From NCBI RefSeq assembly GCF_009765365.1, contig NZ_VTOM01000009.1:1-64000 (forward strand): DNA of 64,000 bases. The letters run 5' to 3'. Every line of letters starts with the position of its first letter. The stretch's first letter is position 1. Positions 1-7,140 of the stretch are shown here, in pieces. Source of the stretch: Antarcticirhabdus aurantiaca. Lineage in GTDB: Bacteria; Pseudomonadota; Alphaproteobacteria; Rhizobiales; Rhizobiaceae. A program made the position numbers and the translations under genes. The notes under the pieces are model-generated. The model had not been told where the DNA came from. It worked only from the letters and a program-made list of their open reading frames with translations, and ran no database searches.

Positions 1-126
1 CCGGCACCAGCCGTCGTGCCGTGGCCGGCTGCGCCACCCCAACCCGCTTCGCCGGCCACCTCAAACGTCGCCGATAAGCCAACCATGCATTAGATTTGAA
101 CCGGGCCACCTAACGGGGGCAGGCCA
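1..126. mobile_element. Candidate terminal fragment of an insertion sequence (partial, runs off left edge)
   Basis: The clpP reading frame at 90-431 is normal up to about position 135 and then changes abruptly into unrelated sequence reaching the left edge. On the minus strand that sequence begins near 126 with a G/C-rich tract (ggcctgcccccgttagg, approx. 107-123), the kind of end seen on many insertion sequences. No transposase frame and no partner inverted repeat lies inside the window, so the family cannot be named. The evidence is the broken gene; the insertion-sequence identity is inference. A simple recombination breakpoint would look similar. Confidence 0.35.
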
Positions 127-431
127 GAATAGGCCGTGCCCATGCAGAGCGTGTGCACGGGCGCGCGGATGTAGCGCATCGTGTCGTACATGGCGAAGCC
201 GCTCGACACGACGCCGCCCGGCGAGTTGATGTAGAGATGGATGGGCTTTCGCGGATCCTCCGCCTCCAGGAGCAGGAGCTGCGCGCAGACCAGCGCCGAC
301 ACCGTGTCGTTGACCTCCCCGTTCAGGAAGATCACCCGCTCGCGCAGGAGGCGCGAATAGATGTCGAAGGAGCGCTCCCCGCGGGGAGACTGCTCGATCA
401 CCATGGGGACGAGTTGCATCGCTTCGCGCAT
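90..431 (-). pseudogene. clpP: Truncated ClpP protease subunit (clpP paralogue remnant)
   Basis: The first ~100 residues read as a ClpP peptidase subunit: [20 protein letters not shown] at the N-terminus, [10 protein letters not shown], and the conserved [11 protein letters not shown]. Homology stops after HTLCMG at about residue 98, just before the segment that carries the catalytic Ser (usually xSMGS). The last 13 residues are unrelated and a stop follows. Intact ClpP is about 195-210 residues, so both the Ser and the His/Asp of the triad are missing and the product cannot be an active peptidase. Hyphomicrobiales commonly carry several clpP copies, so loss of one paralogue is tolerable. The break coincides with the putative insertion-sequence end. 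Confidence 0.85.
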
Positions 432-491
432 CGGCGAACTCCGGCAGGTTGGGTCGTGGAAGGGGATTGCCGCGGCGCGCGGCGGGAGGCG

Positions 492-851
492 TCAGGCGGC
501 GCGCATGAGCGGCGGCGCGTTGCCGTTGGCGGCTTGAGGCGCGACCTTCCGGAGGCGCGCGTCGGTCAGCTCGTGGAGGATGCGGAGGCGCGTGCCGCCG
601 ACCTCCGTCGGCTCCAGGCGGAAGGTCACCGTGCTTTCGAGAAAGGGCGGCTCGTGCTCCCGCATCCGGTAGCTGACGTCCCGCCCCGGTGTTGCGGCCA
701 CCGGCTCGGGCGAGGCGAGTGCCTCGCCCGGCAGCCAATGCTCGCGCAGGCCGGGCGTGGTGATCGCGCGCCAGACACGTTCGGGCGAGTCGTCGAACTC
801 GTGGATCTCCTCGACGCGGACGGAGCGCTCCGGGATCTCGTCGAGGCTCAT
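492..851 (-). CDS. SRPBCC/AHSA1-like START-fold protein paired with ArsR regulator
   Basis: A 119-residue protein beginning MSLDEIPERS. The pattern EEIHEFDDSPERVWRAITTPGLREHW at residues 14-39 is the start of the SRPBCC (AHSA1/CalC) helix-grip fold, a small hydrophobic-ligand-binding domain. VTFRLEPTEVGGTRLRILHE further on is the matching C-terminal strand pair. The start was chosen because its ATG overlaps the arsR stop (ATGA), showing translational coupling. ArsR plus AHSA1-domain pairs are a widespread arrangement in which the regulator controls the SRPBCC gene; the ligand is unknown in nearly all cases and cannot be inferred here. It is slightly short for the family, with a low-complexity tail. 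Confidence 0.75.
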   Translation of the reverse strand: MSLDEIPERSVRVEEIHEFDDSPERVWRAITTPGLREHWLPGEALASPEPVAATPGRDVSYRMREHEPPFLESTVTFRLEPTEVGGTRLRILHELTDARLRKVAPQAANGNAPPLMRAA

Positions 852-1162
852 GGGTCCATCTCCTTGAGCACGCCGCGCAACGCGTCCATGCGAGCGGGCC
901 AGTAGGCGCGGTACTTGGCGAGCCATCCGGCGATCAGCGCGACGCCGTCCGGGTCGACCTCGTAATGGACGAAGCGCCCTCGCCGCTCCTCGCGCACCAG
1001 CCGCGCGTCGCGCAGGACGCCGAGGTGCTGCGAGATCGCGGGCTGGCTGACGCCGATCCCCTCTCGAAGGGCGCTGGCGTTCATGCCGCCGGACGCCAGC
1101 TTCTCGAAGATCAGGCGGCGCGTCGGATCGGCCAGGGCGCGGAAGATGTCGTTCTCGACCAT
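848..1162 (-). CDS. ArsR-family winged-helix transcriptional regulator
   Basis: A 104-residue ArsR/SmtB-type repressor. FRALADPTRRLIFEKLA (residues 7-23) is the classic N-terminal helix, followed by the HTH region GIGVSQPAISQHLGVLRDARLV and the wing RRGRFVHYEV. The metal-binding cysteine pair of true arsenic or zinc sensors is absent (no Cys in the protein), so it probably senses something other than metal. It is the first gene of a two-gene unit with the SRPBCC protein (4-bp overlap). A perfect inverted repeat lies 8 bp upstream of its start, consistent with autoregulation. Confidence 0.9.
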   Translation of the reverse strand: MVENDIFRALADPTRRLIFEKLASGGMNASALREGIGVSQPAISQHLGVLRDARLVREERRGRFVHYEVDPDGVALIAGWLAKYRAYWPARMDALRGVLKEMDP

Positions 1163-1170
1163 GCGCCAAA

Positions 1171-1188
1171 CATAAGCCGATACTTATG
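1171..1188. promoter_or_regulatory. Inverted-repeat operator candidate for the ArsR regulator
   Basis: CATAAG-(6 bp)-CTTATG is a perfect 6-6-6 inverted repeat located 8 bp upstream of the arsR start codon. It is A/T-richer than its surroundings. Position and symmetry fit an ArsR dimer site that would block transcription of its own operon. Binding is inferred. Confidence 0.55.
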
Positions 1189-1285
1189 AGTCGCGCAAGT
1201 TCCTCGATCGATCAGATGTCGTGCGCGCGCTGTCGGCGTCGATCCGGTGCGGCCTGCGCCAGGCCGATCGGCAGCCTGCCACGCG

Positions 1286-2074
1286 TCACTGCGAGGGCAC
1301 CTTTCCATCGAGGTCGCCGCTCAGCAACCGCTCGAAGGCGACGGGCTCGAGCCTGCCCGGCGGCCGGAACGGGTCCGAGAAGGCGTAGATGAAGAAGAGC
1401 ACGACCCCGGAATAGATCCCGAAGGTCGACAGGAGCACGAGGTGGCCGCGCGTCGGGCGGTAGACGTGAAAGGGCACGGACAGAAGGGCGAGACCTGCGA
1501 TCGCCGGAGCCCAGAACAGGCCGCTGAAGCGCCCGAACACGCCGGCTTCCCGGGCTTCCCGCAGCTTTGCGACGTCGGTGATACGGCCGAGCATGCGATC
1601 GCCGAGCCACCGTTCGCGGTTCGTCGTGGGCTGCAGGTTCAGCAGGCGCTCGTAGACCCCCTCCCACTCCGCCCAAGCCTGCGGCGACAGCCCTTCCGAG
1701 CGCCCGAGCATGCCCCACTCGACGTCGATGACGGTGGATAGGTATCGCTTCAGCCCGTCCTGCACCGGATCGACCTCGCCGCCGCCATAGCGCCGGATGT
1801 CGTTGTAGACATCGGTGACGGCGATCGCCTCCTCGGTCAGTGCCGAACGGACGTCCTTGTAGTCGGAGAGCTCCTGGGCATAGACGAGGCCGAGGATCAG
1901 GCCGTGCAGCGCGGCGATCCTGAACGCGACCGATCCGGCGACGTCATGCGTTCGGTCGCTTTCGGTCCCCTCCGGCAGGAGCCGCCGCGCGAGAAAGTAG
2001 CTCGCGAGCACGATCGCCGTGGCGCCGGCCACGAAGGCAAGCCCGTAGGCACCCGATATCAGAAGGTTGCTCAT
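1286..2074 (-). CDS. DUF4239 (bestrophin-like) membrane protein
   Basis: A 262-residue integral membrane protein. Hydrophobic stretches lie at about residues 5-27 and 50-66 and as a close pair near 190-206 and 214-232, giving about four membrane segments around a soluble helical middle (LTEEAIAVTDVYNDIRRY and onward). This arrangement and length match the DUF4239/bestrophin-like family of unknown function, possibly channel-like. The motif VAFRIAALHGLILGLVYAQE is typical of the family's second segment. It stands alone: the arsR promoter lies downstream, and the divergent mliC-like gene starts 293 bp upstream. No unusual features were seen. The family assignment is from recognisable motifs and the molecular function is unknown. 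Confidence 0.7.
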   Translation of the reverse strand: MSNLLISGAYGLAFVAGATAIVLASYFLARRLLPEGTESDRTHDVAGSVAFRIAALHGLILGLVYAQELSDYKDVRSALTEEAIAVTDVYNDIRRYGGGEVDPVQDGLKRYLSTVIDVEWGMLGRSEGLSPQAWAEWEGVYERLLNLQPTTNRERWLGDRMLGRITDVAKLREAREAGVFGRFSGLFWAPAIAGLALLSVPFHVYRPTRGHLVLLSTFGIYSGVVLFFIYAFSDPFRPPGRLEPVAFERLLSGDLDGKVPSQ

Positions 2075-2367
2075 CCTGTCCTTCGACCCCGTGGAAGGCC
2101 CTTGCCGCTCGCGTCAGCGGAACACGAGGCCGCAGGTCCCGCAAGCGCGAAGCGAGTCCACGATGGCCGCACGCCGGTCCGATCAGTATGAAAGGGGGAC
2201 CGAGGGTCGAAAAACGCGACATCCGGCCCCTCGACGAAGACTTCCCGCGAAACCTTCTACATCCACGAAGCCGAACGATACGCGGACGGGATGTGCTGAC
2301 GCGCGTTGCGATCGCGTGTACCGTTCGATACCAGCAAAACGCGGAACCAGGACCGGGGAAGCTCAAC

Positions 2368-2664
2368 ATGACGCTGCGGTCGGCATGCCTCCTCGGCGGC
2401 GTCGTGCTGCTCGGCTCCCTTGGATCGGCGAGCGCCGCAGACCTGCGCTACACATGCGACGACGGCCAGGCGCTGACGGCGGCGTTCACGACGCCCGGGA
2501 GCGGCCTCGGATCGGTCCGCCTGACCTTTGCGGGATCGCAGGAGATAGTCCTGTCCGCCGACGGCGGGCGCTACGCCTACGCGGAAACCGAGTTCTGGAT
2601 CAAGGGCCGCGAGGCGTCTCTGACGCGCGGCGGAGTCACGACGAGCTGCCGCACCAGCGAATGA
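2368..2664 (+). CDS. MliC-like C-type lysozyme inhibitor, periplasmic
   Basis: A 98-residue secreted protein. Residues 1-23 form a signal peptide ending ASA/AD. The mature part LRYTCDDGQALTAAF resembles the MliC/PliC fold (membrane-bound or periplasmic inhibitor of C-type lysozyme), with two cysteines (C30 and C94) placed for the single conserved disulfide. No lipobox is visible, so it is periplasmic rather than a lipoprotein. ATG 2368 was chosen because it starts a clean signal peptide and follows a GGGGAAG ribosome-binding site; the longer frame has no such peptide. It would protect peptidoglycan against host lysozyme. It is an isolated gene. Confidence 0.65.
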   Translation: MTLRSACLLGGVVLLGSLGSASAADLRYTCDDGQALTAAFTTPGSGLGSVRLTFAGSQEIVLSADGGRYAYAETEFWIKGREASLTRGGVTTSCRTSE

Positions 2665-2717
2665 CGGCGATCAGGCACTGACATCGGGCAAGGTTCCCCT
2701 TCTGCGGAGTTCGACGC

Positions 2718-4268
2718 GTGAGCACCATGGCCGGAACGCGCAACGATCTGTCCGTCCTCATCGTCGGGGCCGGACCCGTCGGCATGACCCTCGCCTCCGA
2801 GCTCGCGCGCTACGGCGTGACGGTGCGGATCGTCGACAAGGCGCCGCAGCGCACCGACAAGTCCAAGGCCCTCGTTCTCTGGAGCCGCACGCTCGAGCTT
2901 CTGGACCGCGGCATGGGCGCCCGGCCCTTCGTCGAGGCCGGGTTCAAGGTTCACGGGGTATCGATCCAGGCAGGCGGCGCGACGATCGGGCGCCTGGAGA
3001 TGGACGCCGTTCCCAGCCCTTATCCTTTCGCCCTGATGATCCCGCAGTCGGAGACCGAACGCCTTCTTGAGGAGCGGCTCGCCGAGCAGGGTGTCACCGT
3101 CGAGCGCTCGGTCGCAGCACAGTCGATCGACGTCGGAAGCGAGGGTGTCTCGGCGGTTCTCCAAGCCGCCAGCGGGCACGAGGAGACGGTTCGTGCCCGC
3201 TGGCTCGTCGGATGCGACGGAGCCCACAGCGTGGTGCGCCACGCGCTCGGCGTCCCGTTTTCCGGCGAAACGCTGCCGAGCGACTGGATGCTCGCCGACG
3301 TGCACATGACGGGCTACCCCCATCCCGACACGGATGCGGCCGTTTACTGGCACAAGGAGGGCGTCCTGATCGTCTTCCCGATCTCGCCGGGCCGATATCG
3401 GGTTCTCGGCGACCTGCCCTCCTCCGGCGCCGAGGTCCCGCCTGCGCCGACGCTCGACCAAGTCCGCGATCTCCTGGCGCGGCGAGCGTCGCCCGGCATG
3501 AGCGTCCATGACCCGATCTGGCTGGCGGGCTTCCGGATCAACGATCGCAAGGTGCGCGATTACCGGCACGGGCGCGTCTTCCTGGCCGGCGATGCAGCTC
3601 ACATCCACAGCCCCGCCGGCGGCCAGGGCATGAACACGGGCATGCAGGACGCCTTCAACATCGCCTGGAAGCTCGCGCTCGTCGAGCAGGGCACATGCGG
3701 CGAGGCGCTTCTGGACAGCTACTCGCCGGAGCGCAGCGCGGTGGGCGACCAGGTGCTGGAAGCTGCGGGGCGGCTGACGACGATCGCGACGCTGAAGAAC
3801 CCGGTGGCCCAGCAGGTGCGCAACCTCGTCGGACACCTCGTGCTCGGCGTGACGGCGGCGCGGCACAAGGTGGCCGATACCCTGTCGGAGGTCGCGGTGC
3901 ATTATCCCGACAGTCCGCTGAACGGACCGAGCCTCCGCCGCGGACCGCGACCGGGCGAGCGCCTCGCACCGGCGAAAGGCGACACCCCGATCGGCTCGGG
4001 GAACGCGCCGAGGTTCGTGCTTCTGGCCGAGAGAACGAGCGCCATCGACGATCTCGTCGCACGTCGCCCGGGCCTCGTGGATCCCGCCGTCCGGCCACCG
4101 CTGCGCGACGGTGCGATCTGGCTCATCCGCCCCGACGGCTACGTCGCCTGCGCGAGCGAGGATCCACGGGAGATCGCCGACTACCTCGACCGAATCGCAG
4201 CAGAACCTGCGCACCAGGTGGGAGCCGTTCCTCGCCGACATGGAGAAGCAGACGGGCCTCGACATTGA
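2718..4268 (+). CDS. FAD-dependent aromatic-ring monooxygenase (PheA/TfdB-like), C-terminus altered
   Basis: A 516-residue class A flavin monooxygenase. It has the dinucleotide-binding GAGPVG near residue 17, the DG fingerprint CDGAHSVVRHALG near 165, and the GD motif VFLAGDAAHIHSPAGGQGMNTGMQD around residues 288-312. Such enzymes use NAD(P)H and O2 to hydroxylate phenolic or polyketide aromatics; the substrate is unknown. It starts at GTG 2718 or ATG 2727. The usual C-terminal thioredoxin-like end (IRPDGYVACA, EIADYLDRIA) is present, but the last ~20 residues are read out of frame through DNA that in another frame encodes the start of mature PhnD. The natural stop therefore appears to have been lost at a recombination junction near 4186-4200. 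Confidence 0.8.
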   Translation: MSTMAGTRNDLSVLIVGAGPVGMTLASELARYGVTVRIVDKAPQRTDKSKALVLWSRTLELLDRGMGARPFVEAGFKVHGVSIQAGGATIGRLEMDAVPSPYPFALMIPQSETERLLEERLAEQGVTVERSVAAQSIDVGSEGVSAVLQAASGHEETVRARWLVGCDGAHSVVRHALGVPFSGETLPSDWMLADVHMTGYPHPDTDAAVYWHKEGVLIVFPISPGRYRVLGDLPSSGAEVPPAPTLDQVRDLLARRASPGMSVHDPIWLAGFRINDRKVRDYRHGRVFLAGDAAHIHSPAGGQGMNTGMQDAFNIAWKLALVEQGTCGEALLDSYSPERSAVGDQVLEAAGRLTTIATLKNPVAQQVRNLVGHLVLGVTAARHKVADTLSEVAVHYPDSPLNGPSLRRGPRPGERLAPAKGDTPIGSGNAPRFVLLAERTSAIDDLVARRPGLVDPAVRPPLRDGAIWLIRPDGYVACASEDPREIADYLDRIAAEPAHQVGAVPRRHGEADGPRH

Positions 4269-4383
4269 GCCCTTCTTCGCCTCTCGACTATGCCGGCGTC
4301 ATCGAGGGCATGCGCTTCGGCAGGGTCCAGTGGGCTGGTTCGGCAACAAGTCGGCCATGGAAGCCGTCGACCGCGCCGCCTGA
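4186..4383 (+). pseudogene. phnD: phnD fragment (phosphonate ABC substrate-binding protein), frameshifted
   Basis: The plus strand encodes the beginning of mature PhnD: STESQQNLRTRWEPFLADM, then DYAGVIEGMRFGRVQ in the next frame, then GWFGNKSAMEAVDRA back in the first frame. These match the order of the phosphonate/phosphite-binding protein PhnD. One extra base near 4284 and one missing base near 4331 shift and restore the frame. A TGA follows directly. The signal peptide upstream and more than 200 residues downstream are missing. This is a dead relic; its 5' end overlaps the 3' end of the flavin monooxygenase frame. Confidence 0.8.
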
Positions 4384-4601
4384 TGGACCTGTTCCGGGCG
4401 ATCCACGAGGTGGTCTTTGCGGTTCTCCTCGTCGTCGCCGTCGGCCTCGGCGTCATCGGCGCGGGCGGCATCGGGCACGTGCTGTTCGAGACGATCCGCG
4501 GCTTCTATTATCCGCAGGCTTCGGCGATCCTCATCATCGTCGTCGCCACCGTCACGGTGATGGACCTCGTTTCCCAAAGCCTCCGCAAGCGGGTGATCTG
4601 A
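4383..4601 (+). pseudogene. phnE: phnE remnant (phosphonate ABC permease, internally deleted)
   Basis: A 72-codon open frame joins two separate pieces of PhnE. FRAIHEVVFAVLLVVAVGLG comes from the middle of the permease. GAGGIGHVLFETIRGFYYPQ and the following ~28 residues are its C-terminal end. About 100 residues carrying the EAA loop that contacts the ATPase are missing between them, so it cannot be a working permease. The deletion probably lies at the repeated ggcctcggc-type sequence. The frame remains open and its TGA overlaps the ATG of the next gene, so the remnant may still be translated and couple expression to DUF1045. Confidence 0.8.
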
Positions 4602-5275
4602 TGCGCGCCGCCCTCTACTACGCGCCGCCGGACGGCGCGCCCCTCGCGCGCCTCGCCGCCGACTGGCTGGGCCGCGACGCCGCCACGGGCGAGGCGACGC
4701 GCAAGCCCGATCCGCGCCTCGACCCGCTCGTCGCCGAGCCCGCGCGCTACGGCTTCCACGCCACGATGAAGGCGCCCTTCCGCCTCGCCGAGGGGCGCAC
4801 GCTCGCCGAACTCGACGAGAGCCTCGCCGCCTTCTGCGCGGCGCGGGGCGCGGCGAGCGTCGAGCGCCTTGCCCTGCGCCGCATCGGCCGCTTCTTCGCC
4901 CTCGTGCCGGACGGGCCACATCCCGACCTCGCAACCCTCGCCGACGAGACGGTCCGCGCCTTCGAACCCTTCCGCGCGCCCTTGAGCGAGGCCGAGACCG
5001 CCCGGCGCGCGCCCGAGCGCCTGACGCCGCGCCAGCGCGCGCTGCTGGGCGACTGGGGCTATCCTTACGTCTTCGACGAGTTCCGCTTCCACATGACGCT
5101 GACCGGTCCGGTTCCGGACGAGGATGCGGCGGCCCTGGAAGCCGAACTCGCCGAGCGCCTCGCACCCGTCATCGACCGGCCGCTCGCCATCGACGGTCTC
5201 GCCCTCTTCGTCGAGCCGGAGCCGGACGCGCCCTTCCGGCTCCACGCCCGCCATCCCCTCGCCTCCATTCGCTGA
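4601..5275 (+). CDS. DUF1045 phosphonate-metabolism protein (2H phosphoesterase-like)
   Basis: A 224-residue member of the DUF1045 family found in phn operons of Proteobacteria. RYGFHATMKAPF near residue 50 and DEFRFHMTLTG near residue 160 are the two HxT/HxTxx motifs of the 2H phosphoesterase fold. Members of that fold typically hydrolyse cyclic phosphodiesters, so a role in processing a cyclic or ribosyl phosphonate intermediate is plausible but unproven. The start codon overlaps the TGA of the phnE remnant by one base. phnM follows after 9 bp. All motifs are intact, unlike the upstream transport genes. Confidence 0.85.
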   Translation: MRAALYYAPPDGAPLARLAADWLGRDAATGEATRKPDPRLDPLVAEPARYGFHATMKAPFRLAEGRTLAELDESLAAFCAARGAASVERLALRRIGRFFALVPDGPHPDLATLADETVRAFEPFRAPLSEAETARRAPERLTPRQRALLGDWGYPYVFDEFRFHMTLTGPVPDEDAAALEAELAERLAPVIDRPLAIDGLALFVEPEPDAPFRLHARHPLASIR

Positions 5276-5284
5276 ACGCTGCCC

Positions 5285-6436
5285 ATGATGACCCGCCAGC
5301 CGACCGAAGACGTCTTCACCCACGCCCGCATCGTGCTGCCCGACGAGATCGTCGAGGGCAGCCTCCTCGTGCGCGACGGACGCATCGCCGACATCTCGTC
5401 CGGCAGCGTGCGGACCGGCACCGACTGCGAGGGCGACCACCTCCTGCCCGGCCTCGTGGAGCTCCACACCGACCACCTCGAAGGCCACTACCTGCCGCGC
5501 CCCAAGGTGCGCTGGAACATCCACGCCGCGCTCCAGGCCCACGACGCGCAGGTCGCGGCCTCGGGCATCACCACCGTCTTCGACGCGCTGCGCGTCGGCA
5601 TGGACGAGGACGCTGCGCTCGGCTCGGCCGACATGAGCGCGATGGCGGACGCCATCCTGACGGCGGGCGCCGACGACGCCCTGCGCGCCGAGCACTTCAT
5701 CCACCTGCGCTGCGAGGTCTCGGCCCCCGACGTCCTTCCGAGCTTCGAGGCCTTGGCCGGCAATGCGCGCGTGCGCCTCGCCTCGCTGATGGATCACGCG
5801 CCCGGACAGCGCCAGTTCGTGGATCTCCAGACCTACCGGATCTATTACCAGGGCAAGTCGGGCATGTCGGACGCGGTCTTCGACGCCTTCTGCGAGCGGC
5901 GCGTCCGCGAATCCGAGCAGCACGCGCCCGGCAACCGCCGCGCCATCGCCGAGCGCTGCCACGCGGCCGGCATCCGGCTCGCATCCCACGACGACGCCAC
6001 AGCCGCCCATGTCGCGGAAAGCCGCGATCTCGGCATCGCGCTTGCCGAGTTCCCGACGACGCTGGAGGCCGCGCGCTTGTCGCGCGAGGCGGGCCTGTCC
6101 GTGCTGATGGGCGCGCCCAACGTCGTGCGCGGCGGCTCGCATTCGGGCAACGTCTCGGCGCGGGATCTCGTGGAGATCGGCGTCCTCGACGCCCTGTCCT
6201 CGGACTACGTGCCCTTCAGCCTGATCCAGGCGACCTTCGCCCTGGCCGACACGATCGGCCTGCCGGCGGCCGCCGCCATGGTGACGCGCACGCCCGCCCG
6301 CGTCGCCGGGCTCGACGATCGGGGCGCTCTGTCTCCCGGGCTCCGGGCCGACCTCGTGCGGGTCCGGGCGCCGGCTGCGTCGGGCACGCCGCCGGTGGTC
6401 CGCGGCATCTGGCGCGAGGGTCGCCGTGTCGCTTGA
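5285..6436 (+). CDS. phnM: PhnM, ribose 1-methylphosphonate 5-triphosphate diphosphatase
   Basis: A 383-residue amidohydrolase-fold enzyme of the carbon-phosphorus lyase pathway. It removes pyrophosphate from alpha-D-ribose 1-methylphosphonate 5-triphosphate. The metal-binding motif HTDHLEGHYLPRP lies near residue 60, SHDDATAAHV near 238, and the signature GAPNVVRGGSHSGNVS near 280. LSSDYVPFSL near 305 carries the C-terminal metal or substrate Asp. The length is normal for PhnM. It sits between DUF1045 and phnN, which it overlaps by 11 bp. The C-P lyase core (phnGHIJKL) is not in this window and must be elsewhere if the pathway works. Confidence 0.93.
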   Translation: MMTRQPTEDVFTHARIVLPDEIVEGSLLVRDGRIADISSGSVRTGTDCEGDHLLPGLVELHTDHLEGHYLPRPKVRWNIHAALQAHDAQVAASGITTVFDALRVGMDEDAALGSADMSAMADAILTAGADDALRAEHFIHLRCEVSAPDVLPSFEALAGNARVRLASLMDHAPGQRQFVDLQTYRIYYQGKSGMSDAVFDAFCERRVRESEQHAPGNRRAIAERCHAAGIRLASHDDATAAHVAESRDLGIALAEFPTTLEAARLSREAGLSVLMGAPNVVRGGSHSGNVSARDLVEIGVLDALSSDYVPFSLIQATFALADTIGLPAAAAMVTRTPARVAGLDDRGALSPGLRADLVRVRAPAASGTPPVVRGIWREGRRVA

Positions 6437-7037
6437 GCCGGAGCATCCCGGTCGCGGCCTCCTCGTCGCGATCGTCGGCCCGAGCGGCGCAGGCAAGGAC
6501 ACGCTGATCCGCCTCGCCATGGAGCGCCTGCACGGCGAGCCGCGGTTCGGCCTCGCGCGGCGGGTCGTCACCCGCCCGCCCGACGGATCGAGCGAGGATC
6601 ACGACAGCCTCGACGAGGCGGCCTTCGAGCGCGCCGAGGCGGCCGGCGCCTTCTGCCTGACGTGGCGAGCGCACGGCCTCGCCTACGGCCTGCCGCGCGA
6701 AGTGGCGAAAGCCGTCGCGGGGGGACAGGTGGTTCTCGCCAACCTGTCGCGGCGCTCGCTCGCGGAAGCGGCGCAACGCTTCGGACGCCTCGCCATCGTC
6801 GAGATCACCGCGCCCCGCGCCGTGCTGGTCTCGCGCATCGCGGCGCGGGGCCGAGAACCACCGGCCGAGATCGAGGCGCGGCTGGCACGGCAGGTCGACC
6901 TGGAGATGCCGGCCGGCGCCCTCAGTCACCTGCGGATCGACAATTCCGGACCGCCCGCCGACGGAGCCGACGCTCTCGTCCGGCACCTTCTGTCCTTCTC
7001 CGGCGCCTCGGGGAGCGCCTGCGTCTCGCAGGGATAG
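6426..7037 (+). CDS. phnN: PhnN, ribose 1,5-bisphosphate phosphokinase
   Basis: A 203-residue guanylate-kinase-like P-loop enzyme that phosphorylates ribose 1,5-bisphosphate to PRPP, returning the ribose from C-P lyase to metabolism. The Walker A motif GPSGAGKDTL lies at residues 14-23. RRVVTRPPDGSSEDHD around 40 is typical of PhnN, and EITAPRAVLVSRIAARGREP is the lid region. The start is GTG 6426, inside the end of phnM, indicating translational coupling. It is the last gene of the unit, and a hairpin follows 63 bp downstream. Confidence 0.92.
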   Translation: MSLEPEHPGRGLLVAIVGPSGAGKDTLIRLAMERLHGEPRFGLARRVVTRPPDGSSEDHDSLDEAAFERAEAAGAFCLTWRAHGLAYGLPREVAKAVAGGQVVLANLSRRSLAEAAQRFGRLAIVEITAPRAVLVSRIAARGREPPAEIEARLARQVDLEMPAGALSHLRIDNSGPPADGADALVRHLLSFSGASGSACVSQG

Positions 7038-7100
7038 GCTCGGGCGAACAACCTGCGGGGAATGGCACAGGGGAACCTGGACGACCGTCGACAAGCAGCT

Positions 7101-7133
7101 CGCAGCCGGCCGAGTCGAGCTCCGCCGGCTGCG
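7101..7133. terminator. Hairpin between convergent phnN and sugar-ABC operons
   Basis: CGCAGCCGGC at 7101-7110 pairs perfectly with GCCGGCTGCG at 7124-7133, giving a 10-bp G/C stem with a 13-base loop. It lies between two converging operons and could end both. There is no clear T-run, so it is a candidate rather than a certain intrinsic terminator. Confidence 0.5.
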
Positions 7134-7140
7134 ATCGGTC

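Noticed and set aside
2577-4265. 562-residue open frame on the minus strand opposite the flavin monooxygenase
   Set aside because: It is an Arg/His/Ala-rich shadow of the monooxygenase gene with no domain motif; the plus-strand frame has clear FAD motifs.
7101-7133. Attachment site or recombination core
   Set aside because: The inverted repeat lies between convergent operons and is best explained as a terminator hairpin; no integrase or direct-repeat partner was seen.
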